Shown in pieces: positions 49,506-60,280 of a DNA stretch of 64,000 nt. Below the pieces are notes generated by a model. That model worked only from the letters and a program-made list of their open reading frames with translations, was not told the origin of the DNA and made no database searches. How positions within the stretch are numbered: position 1 is the stretch's first letter; each line of letters opens with the position of its first letter. The DNA comes from Corydoras sp. C115 (Eukaryota; Chordata; Actinopteri; Siluriformes; Callichthyidae). The DNA lies in contig JAFMOC010000037.1 in NCBI GenBank assembly GCA_019802505.1, positions 4,945,001-5,009,000 of the forward strand. The letters are read 5' to 3'. Made by a program: the position numbers and the translations under genes.

Positions 49506-50023
49506 TCAGGCTAAGCTCCTCTGTCTGGGTTTGATTCGCAGGTAAAGCTGTAAACAAGATCAGATAGTAAACAAAACTGCAGTTTAGACAGGACAGACAC
49601 ATTTACATTTAGTCATATAGCAGATGCTTTTATCCAAAGCGACTAGTTATCGGATATATATATATATATTCATTCATTCATTATCACCCGCTTTATCCTC
49701 TATTAGGGTCGCGGTGGGGTTCCCCATGCCCATACAGGGGAGACGGTCTCGGGCGCTGGGCAGATAGACCCAGGACAGGGCGCCAATCCATCGCTGGGCA
49801 CACACTCACTCACTCAAACACACTCTATATGGGGCAATTTGGAGAACTCAATTAACTTGATCCATGTTTTTGGACTGTGGGAGGAAACCAGAGAACCTGG
49901 AGGAAACCCACGCGGACACGGGGAGAACATGGAAACTCCACCCAGATGGGGATTCGAACCGGGAATCCCTAGCGCTGAGAGGCGAACGTGCTAACCACTA
50001 TGTCACCGTGCCGCCCCTATATA

Positions 50024-50084
<61 letters not shown>

Positions 50085-53000
50085 ACAAGTCAGTAGTTAT
50101 GAAGAAAACCAAGCTATACTGTAGAATTATCAAATCTGATCATTATCCTATCCTGCACCCCATCTCCCTTTATATATCAGCTGTTTGTAAAAGAGATGTG
50201 TTTTCGTCTATCGACTATCAGTCGACTATAGGGAAAATCTGACGAATCAGATTCGACTATGAAAATCCTTAGTTGAAGACACCCCTACTATAAACAGACA
50301 TGCATTACATCACCCCATATAACAACTGCTAACTAGATATTAATATCATTGGGCAGCACAATGAAGCAGTGATTATTCCTCAAAGGAAGAAGATTCTGAG
50401 TTTAGATTTAAAGTTCTTTATCTATGGAGTTTGTGTGTTTGCTGTGTCAGTGTGGGATTTCTCAGAGTGTTTTTTTTTTTACCCACAATCCATTATTCAC
50501 AGTAGTAGAATTCATTCATTCATTATCTCCCGCTTTATCCTCTATTAGGGTCGCGGTGGGGTTCCCCATGCCCATCCAGGGGAGAACGTCTCGGGCGCTG
50601 GGCAGATAGACCCAGGACAGGGCGCCAATCTATTGCTGGGCACACACTCACTCACACAGACACGCACGCACACATACACACTCTATATGCGGTAATTTGG
50701 AGAAATCAATTGACTTGATCCATGTTTTTGGACTGTGGGAGAAAACCGGAGAACCCGGAGGAAACCCATGCAGACACTGGGAGAACATGGAAACTCCACC
50801 CAGATGGGGATTCGAACCGGGAATCCCTAGCGCTGAGAGGCGAACGTGCTAACCACTAAGCCACCTAAGAATAAGCCTAGTAATAGAGAGTAATGGATAA
50901 ATTAGTTTAGATACAGTTTTAAAAGAAGCCACCTCCTTTACATGTAACACATACCCCAAGCAAGTTTCGAGGAATGTAACCCTCATGGTCTCCACATCGA
51001 GCCCACCACCACTCGCTCTCGTCTCCATCATCGCGTCTCAGCACTGTTATAAAGTCTCCTTCTACAAAAGACAGCTCGTCTGGGTTCTCAGCCTTGTAGT
51101 CCCACAGAGCGTACACAATGCCGCGGTTCATAACACCCATTTTTTCCTGCACACCTGCAAACACGAACAAAGAGCAAGGTTAAGTTTGGGGATCTAAAGA
51201 GGTCAATGCAGGGTTTTTTTAAGTTATGTTTTCATGCACAGGGTTACAGTCATAATAAAAAAAGCAAAGGACCTTCACTAAAATGTTTCCTTTGTCAGTA
51301 ATGTAGTGGGAAAATTAACCAGAGATTTAAGCCTTTAGACCAAATACTACCAGGTTTCTTGGCGCTGGTTCATAAGTAAAGCCCTTAACCCATGTGTTAT
51401 GTTATATTATATTTCTGGATACATGTCTGCATATGCTGTAAATATTATATGAAAAAATACACATTTTAATATCTTTCAATGTAGTTTAAACAATATATGA
51501 ATGTTCATTTATGAGCATTTAGGTTTTCTAATTTAAATATTATTGTATTAAACTACTAAGTTTATGTCATGCATACTATTTTAACAAAAATAATTAATCA
51601 ATATTCTGCTCTCATATTAAAAGCTGGGCAGTTTTATAGAATTTTTACTAACTTTAACCCCAAAATTGAAATGTGGAATGAAGTTCATGACCGGAAGAAT
51701 CAGAAAGCAGGGCAAATTTAATCAGGCACTGTATTTACTTTAACAAGATTCATTCATTCATTCATTATCTCCTGCTTTATCCTCTATTAGGGTCGCGGTG
51801 GGGTTCCCCATGCCCATCCAGGGGAGAACGTCTCGGGCGCTGGGCAGATACACCCAGGACAGGGCGCCAATCCATCGCTGGGCCACACACTCACTCACAC
51901 AGACACACTCTAAATGGGGCAATTTGGAGAATTCAATTGACTAGATCCATGTTTTTGGACTGTGGTAGTAAACTGGAGAACCCGGAGGAAATCCACGCAG
52001 ACACGGGGAGAACATGGAAACTCCACCCAGATGGGGATTCGAACCGGGAACCGCTAACCACTAAGCCACCGTGCCGCCTACTTTAACAAGATTTCTGTAC
52101 AAAACTAATAAAAAGCTTTTTGAGAATAATTTGCTATTTCACAGTTAATAGGTTCAAGGTTCAGGTTCATGGTAAAAGATGCATCTTAAAAGCTCCACCA
52201 ACTATGCTCTTACTCTCTTCTTATTTATTTTTTAAAAGGCAGCGACTGTTAAGAACAAAAGCCAGCTCTTTTCTTCCAGCCATGACTTATGAGTTCACTA
52301 TTCAGTGCAAAAGAAATGACACTAAACTGAAAATACTCAATTATTTATTTGATTTTAGATATTTATATGGCATTGTGTTATTACTGAAACTGCCACTGCA
52401 GTTGCCAACTATATGCAGTTTTAAAAGCTCAGATTTAGTGTGTCTAGGAATTTAATAAAATTGCACCCTCATAACCCTCTCTGGCTCTATCCTCTATTAG
52501 GGTCGCGGTGGGGTTCCCCATGCCCATTCAGAGAAGAACGTTTCGGGCGCTGGGCAGATAGACCCATGACAGGGCGCCAATCTATCGCTGGGCACACACT
52601 CACTCACACAGGCACGCACACATACACACTCTATATGGGGCAATTTGGAGAACTCAATTGACTTGATCCATGTTTTTGGACTGTGGGAGGAAACCAGAGA
52701 ACCTGGAGGAAACCCACACGGACACGGGGAGAACATGGAAACTCCACCCAGATGGCGATTTGAACCGGGAATCCCTAGCGCTGAGAGGCGAACGTGCTAA
52801 CCACTAAGCCACCATGCCGCCCATTATATTATTCATTCATTCATTATCTCCCGCTTCATCCTCTATTAGGGTCGCCGTGGGGTTCCCCATGCCCATCCAG
52901 GGGAGAACGTCTCAGGCGCTGGGCAGATAGACTCAGGACAGGGTGTCAATCCATCGCTGGGCACACACTCACTCACACAGACACACTCTCTATGGGGCAA

Positions 53001-54187
53001 TTTTGAGAATTCAATTGACTTGATCCATGTTTTTAGACTGTGGGAGGAAACCAGAGAACCTGGAGGAAACCCACGCAGACACGGGGAGAACATGGAACTC
53101 CCAGATGGGGATTTGAACCGGGAATCCCTAGCGCTGAGAGGCGAACGTGCTGACCACTAAGCCACCGTGCTGCCCATTATATTATAGTATATTAGATTAT
53201 ATTTTCATTCAACTGAATTATGAGCCTAAAACAATGAAATGTTAAAATATAATCAGAGTGTAATTGATGATCATATTAAATAGATTTTTAGAAAAGAAAA
53301 AGATCGATTTTGACTACTGTGCTTACACACATAAATATTGGTCCTCCACATTTCCAACCCGGGTTCTCCGGTTTTCCCAATGCAGTCAATTGAATTCTCA
53401 AAAATTGCCCCATATAGAGTGTGTCTGTGTGAGTGAGTGTGTGCCCAGCGATGGATTGGCGCCCTGTGAAGCCTGAGAGTTCTCCCCTGGATGGGCATGC
53501 GGCACCGCGGACCCTAATGATAAAGAGGCGAACGTGCTAACCACTGAGCCACCGTGCCGCCTTCATAAGTACAACTAAACCTAAACTCATAATAATTACA
53601 TGTACAATAACACACATTTAATAATCAATTGTCTAATAATATTAGCTCTGCTAACCATATAGGAACTGTGAGCACTGAGCGTATCCTTCCTCCAGCTCCT
53701 CACACTTCTCTGCTGCTGTCTGCATGTCACTGTAGGTCGTAGCGAACACTGCTGCACCTGACTCCACCAGGAACTTGCACACCTGAACATTGTTACAGGA
53801 TGCCGCGCAGTGCAGTGGTGTCCTGAAAAAACAAAAAGATTTAGGATAATATAAAATCTGAGTGATTAACCAGTTTCATTTTTGAGTTATTGTTGTAATT
53901 CTGCCCAGGGATGGATTGGCTCCCTGTCCTGGGTCTTTCTGCCCAGCGTCCGAGACGTTCTCCCCTGGATGGGCATGGGGAACCCCACCGCGACCCTAAT
54001 AGAGGATAAAGCGGGAGATAATGAATGAATGAATGAATGTTGTAAGTTCTTACCAGCCGTCGCTATCAGCAGAGTTAACATTCACTCCAAACTGCACTAG
54101 GAACTTGACAATCTCTGTGTGACCTGCACACACTGCATTGTGGAGCGCTGTAATGCCTTCATCATTCGGCAGACTGGGGTCCTCCAC
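49506..54187 (-). CDS. tp53bp2: tp53bp2 ankyrin/SH3 exons
   Basis: Exons 54054-54187 and 53656-53822 encode the ankyrin repeats (ITALHNAVCAGHTEIVKFL, then TPLHCAASCNNVQVCKFLV). Exon 50955-51154 encodes the SH3 domain (ALWDYKAENPDELSF, EWWWAR, GYIPRNLLG). The 42-nt final exon 49506-49547 encodes LYLRIKPRQRSLA and a TGA stop. These domains form the p53-binding module in ASPP2. A 2.5-kb, SINE-rich intron separates the ankyrin and SH3 exons. Confidence 0.94.
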
Positions 54188-57100
54188 CTAATAATAATAA
54201 TAATGATAATGATAATAATAAACTAATAAAAATAATTTATGATATTATTAGTAAAATACACATTTTGGCTTAAGACAGCTGTGCTCATTTATAAACAGCT
54301 GACCACTGCATCTAGATTAACTTCTAAACAATTGCGCTCCATATCCATACATCTTTGTAACAAGTTTGTCCTTAGTTAACAGCCCTTGTTCTTACAGTCT
54401 GAACTTCTACTGTACTTGAATATTTCTATGAACCCACACATCTGATCTATGTGAAACCGACACAAATGACAGTGTACAAATGGAGTAATGCCTGGTGATT
54501 ACCATACATGTGGTGTGGTGGCGGCACGGTGGCTTAGTGGTTAGCACGTTTCGCCTCTCAGCGCTAGGGATTCCCGGTTCAAATCGCCATCTGGGTGGAG
54601 TTTCCATGTTCTCCCCGTGTCTGCGTGGGTTTCCTCCGGGTTTTCCGGTTTCCTCCCACAGTCCAAAAACATGGATCAAGTCAACTGAATTCTCAAAATT
54701 GCCCCATATAGAGTGTGTCTGTGTGAGTGAGTGTGTGCCCAGCGATGGATTGGCGCCCTGTCCTGGGTGTATCTGCCCAGCGCCCGAGACGTTCTCCCCT
54801 GGATGGGCATGGGGAACCCCACCGCGACCCTAATAGAGGATATAGCGGGAGTTAGCGTTAGAGTTAGCGTATAGCGTTCACTTCGCTCCAGTGAGGATTG
54901 TCGCCTGGCGATTCCACCTCACCGAGGAGCTAATTCTCATTCTGTGGCGTTCACCACTGCAACATGGTGGAACGATCTTCCCAACTCTGTCCGTAAGGCA
55001 GAATCACTAAACAGTTTTAAGAAACTACTTAAGACGCATCTATTTAACAAATACCTGTTGTTAAAAAAAAAAAAAAAACAAGGGGGGGGGGGGGGGCGCG
55101 GCTTCGAATAACAATCAGGTTTGATGAACTTACAGTATAGTTGGTTTTCTCCATGGCTTCTGACTTGTGGTGTTCTCATTTGTAAGTCGCTTTGGATAAA
55201 AGCGTCTGCTAAATGACTAAATGTAAATGTAATGTAAATGTTAATGAATGAATGAATGAATGTGGTGTGGTGTAATGATGTGGTTGCTCACATCAATCTT
55301 GGTGGTAATGAAGTTTAAACCCTGGAAAAACTGGAATTCACATACTTTTGCATGTAAAGTGTATATTGATCTCATCCGTCATACCTCATAGATGATTCTC
55401 TGGACCAGGTCATACTCGCCCTCCAAAGAGGCATCTAACAGAAGTGCCAGTGGGTAAAAACGGACATGCATGCCGTGACTGATCCGTTCTGAGCCGGCTT
55501 TTCGCAGGTTCGTTCTCTTCTTGTGACATCTGCTGCTTTTATTCCAATGTCCTCCTCCTCATCTGGTCGGTCCTGCTCCCCTGTGCTGGGGTATGGGGGT
55601 GGCGGGTATGGAGGGTATTCCTCTGTCATTGCAGATCCACCTGACTCATGTTCACTATCACCCTCTGCAATGCAGGCTTTGGGATCTGTGAGTGGGCAGC
55701 GTGGTGGCAGTGCAGGTGGTAAAATTTCAGCTTCCTCACCATTACATTCTGTTATAGATGCCTTCTGAGTGCCATCCTCTGAGCCCCCGGTCATGGCTTC
55801 AGGCATCTCCATGGCTGCCAATGTGGTCTTCTGATACAGAAGCTTTTGGATGTTGGGTCCCCCAGGTCCCTCAGGTTCTGTGATGGAGCTGCGTTTCTTC
55901 AAAGGGCGTGGTGCGTGCTGCAAACGACGACGTAGCGCCTCCAGCTCAGCGTCACTTTGCAAACGGTGGAGATGCGACAAAAATGGTAGCAGCTTGGTGG
56001 GACTCAGAGGACGGGGTGGCCGGTCAGAATCTGCATTCTCAGTAGGGACATTGCTTACTCCCAGGTCCAATTGGTCAGTCTCGACAGTGTTGGTTTTCTC
56101 GACCTGACTGCCGTCCTGGGGATAAGAGTGCTGTCCTCCACTTGAAGGGATGACTGGCTTTCCATAAACTGCAAGTGTGACAATGAAGAAAGTCACCATG
56201 TTTTAGAAAGAAATGAGACAATTTCATATGTATATGTGTTAAGGAGATGTGGTCACAACAAAACTGAAACATTTTAAATGACAATCGACCATTAAAAATA
56301 CAACATATGTTAATTGTGTTAGTTCACTGACCTCGAGGTTGAGAGCGGGTCAGTGTGCTCTGGCCCTGGTAGCCTTTTGCTAGTGAACTCTGCTGAGTAT
56401 ACATCGAGTAGATGGAACTTGCAGCAAGTGTCTGTGGTTTCTGGATGGCAGGCCCTTTGCCCACCGAGCCCTCTATGGTAAATGGTCGCACAGTGGCTGC
56501 TGGCATTGGTGTTTTTGGTATGTGGACAGGCAGCTGATGGGCAGCTCTGGCTTTACCTGGAAATGTTCCAGTGGCAAAGCCAGTTTTTGAGAAAATAGAC
56601 TGTGTGGATTTAGGTTTGTTGGGAACAGGAGGAGGATTTTTTCCTACACTCTGGGCACACAGGGAGAGAGATTTGCAGATTATAGTTAAAGACAAACCAT
56701 CCAAATTTTATGTAAACTGTATTAGAACCAAATTAAAACAAAAAAAATATTTCCAAATCATAAAAAATTAAATGAACAAAATAACAATGTTGCAACAAAT
56801 TAATGACGTGTACAACCTCCATATTATAAACTATATTTTCTTTATACACTTTAGTAAAATGTGCTGTGGTGATGATTAGAATTAACATTTTAAACTCTAT
56901 ATCCAGTGTTGACCAAACAGAAAAACAAGCATCCATTAATATATGTTAAAGATGTGAAATGAAATACCTGGCAATCATTTAAAAGATCTTCGCTGCTCTG
57001 GTTCTTTCGTAATGGTAGAGGTGGCGGCTTCAGATCTGCCTCTGTATCTAATATAGGAGACATTTCTTAGCATTAGTTTGACCATTGCTACACATTACTA

Positions 57101-60100
57101 TTAATTAATGTATTAGTATTAATGTGTTGTAAATGCAGGTATCATTAATAATAATAATAATAATACATTTTATTTCATAGGCGCCTTTCTGACACTCAAG
57201 GACACCTTACAGTTTACAATTGGATATTAAAAAAAAAAAAAAAAATTACAGGAGTCATTACAGGAGTCTAAGCTGATAAAAACATCTGATTAGAAAGGAT
57301 CTTGTATATTACATGATAAAAATGTTTGCTCATCCCTATTAATTATTTCAGGTTATTTGATTCAGAGTAATCTAATTTAAAATGTTATTAAAATGCTACA
57401 GAATACTAAGACAATTAGAAGTGTATATCATGTGTTTTAATCGTATAGTCTTGGTCACCTTTCTCAGTCAATGCATAGTTGCTCATGCGTGGAAGAGTGG
57501 AGGCATGGCACCGCTGTGACCCATTCCCATTGCTGATCTCAGAACTGACATTCCAATCAGACAGTTTGGAAAGTTTTCCTGAGCCAAAAATGAGGAGGAA
57601 CTGGTGTGAGAGCTGGAAAAGTTTACATTTAGCATGCAGATACTCATCAGAGGTTCGTATCTACCTGTAGCTTTGGCGAGGGGCCTCGGCAGCGTTGCAG
57701 TTCCATCGGGGTAAGCCGGCTTCACCAGAGATTCCTGTTTAGGAGGTAGGGGAGGAGGTGGAGACTGAATGTAAGGGCCCACAGCGGCTATTCTGGAAGT
57801 AACTACAGGAGGTTGACCGCTCTGTCCATCAGCCGGCTGCTGGAGAAACAAAAGAGAGATGACACTAGGCAGGTGTAATTCTGATGAGCTGCTAACATTG
57901 TAAATTGGTTTACAATGTGTCATTTTTGGTTTCATCAGGTTGTACGTTAAAATAGTGGTGTTACTTCTCATCTTACAGGCCGGTTTTCTTTTTGTTGCAG
58001 AGCTGCTTTCTTCTTCCACAGCCTCTCACGCAGTTCAGCAAGGCGTCGGTCCATGCTTGCTACCTCCTGTGTACGCTTACTCAAAGATTCCTTCTGCTGC
58101 TGGAGCTTAGCACTCTGATCCTGGTTCATCTTGTTTCTTAACTGCAGGAGAACGTTTTTTTTTTAACAGTCTGTGTTTTGTAAAATCTACCATGACAACA
58201 TTTTTATTATTTAGCAATACATCGATCCACCCATGTGCTTCTACTCAGTTATTTATCCATACACCCATCAGCCTTCCATTTTCCTATTTACACATTTACC
58301 CACATCTTCATTTGTTTATTCCTCCACTCCAATAACCACTTAGAAGCATTTTACATATTATGTTTATTTATACTTTTGTATCTACAGATCCAGAGGTTTT
58401 AATCTATATCAATTTCCCTCTCATAATTTCCTCAGAGCTTTTCATATATTAAATATTGCATAGCTGAGACACCTGCAGTTCTTTGTAAAGTCGCTCTAAT
58501 TCATTGGCCTCATCCAGTTTCCCACAACGTAGCATCTCCAACTGCCTGCTCAGCTCCTCCACCCTAGACACAGCCATCACCAACTCCCTTTGTTTCTGCT
58601 GGAAAAGGCCATTCATCTGCTCGATCTCCTCCACTACAAAAACCCAAAAGGCAGACAGACAAGAGACAACACAACAAGAAAACAAGAAAGAAAGTAATAG
58701 GAAAAGTTAGAAAGTAAAGAAAACCAAGGGATATAAACAAACTTTTAGAGTATCGGAAACTTCAGAACAGTATGTTCTTTATTTTATTAGCTCAAAGCAT
58801 CCATGTGGACTTTTTTTTTCGAAAACTTGGTATATCTTTATGTAGTAATTAGGTCCAGGGCTGGACTGATAATCTGGCATACCGGGCCAACCATCCTAGG
58901 GGACTGATGCTGTTCGATTTTTTTTTTTCTTTTCTATTTTATTCTCAAAAGACCAGCACACAATTTAGAGGGGGCGGCCCATTGTTCCATCCTTAATATA
59001 GACAGTGCACTAAACCACATTCAGTTGACTCATTAATTTCCCTACTGCAGGAGCTTGTAATGAAACAGGTGTACAAAATAATACCCTATGGTATAGAAAT
59101 GAGTGATATTACCATAATGTAACGAATGGTAAACTAGCCTGTCAAAGAGTTTATACACTGTCTCTGATCAAATTGTCATGTAAAATTTACATGAAAATAT
59201 TCATTCATTCAGTCATTCATTATCTCCCGCTTTATCCTCTATTAGGGTCGCGGTGGGGTTCCCGTGCCCTTCCAGGGGAGAACGTCTCGAGGGCTGGGCA
59301 GATAGACCCAGGACAGGGCGCCAATCCATCGCTGGGCACACACTCACTCAAACACACTCTATATGGGGCAATTTTGAGAATTCAATTGACTTGATCCATG
59401 TTTTTGGACTGTGGGAGGAAACCGGAGAACCCGGAGGAAAACCCACGCAGACACGGGGAGAACATGGAAACTCCACCCAGATGGGGATTCGAACCGGGAA
59501 TCCCTAGCGCTAAGAGGCGAACGTGCTAACCACTAAGCCACTGTGCCGCCCATGAAAATATTATCATTGTGAAATAAGTTTAGAATGTACATAAGTTTTT
59601 TTTATTAATAAGCTTCAGTTATTAAGACTGAATTATATATAAATACTTTTTTGAGTTAGAACATTGGCTCATCAGTGTATCAGACAGTCATTTTGCACTA
59701 ATCTGGGATTCGTAAAGTAGCTTCCGAGTAGTTAAGGTACTTTTGTCATATTTGTGTAACTGTTATAGCCTGCTATATTTCTATGGGTGATAGCTTTTAT
59801 GTACTGAGGCTTCATTTATTGTCGACTCGAGTTACTAATAACTTAGCTCACTACATTAGTACATTAGCTTTTCACTTTAAAATTTTACGATTTCCACTTT
59901 AAAATGAATTTCATCAATCAAAATAAAAAAAGTGCTCATAGACAGTAAATATGAATTGCTGACCCAGTTTGTTGTTGGTGATTCGTTTCTGCTCCACTTG
60001 TCCCTTAAGAGCACGTACACGTCGCAATTTGGCCTCCTGGTTCTCAGCATTCTCACGCAGTAGCCTCAGTTTCTCCTGCTCACGATGCTGCTGTTCCTGC

Positions 60101-60202
60101 AGCTTCAGAAACCGAAGACGTTGCTCCTAAAATACCCAGGTCACCATTTAAGTGCAGTAATATAATGTGATCACACAACAAATAGACAAGTGAAAGTTCC
60201 AG

Positions 60203-60280
<78 letters not shown>

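Larger units (their letters stand above)
49598..50205 (-). mobile_element. UnaL2-tailed element split by a V-SINE and (TA)n
   Basis: The L2-type tail (catttacatttagtcatata, then gcgacta) is at 49598-49645. The body continues after the insertions at about 50085-50205 (cacaagtcagtagttatg, cctgcaccccatct). Between them lie TA repeats and a full V-SINE. Confidence 0.82.
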
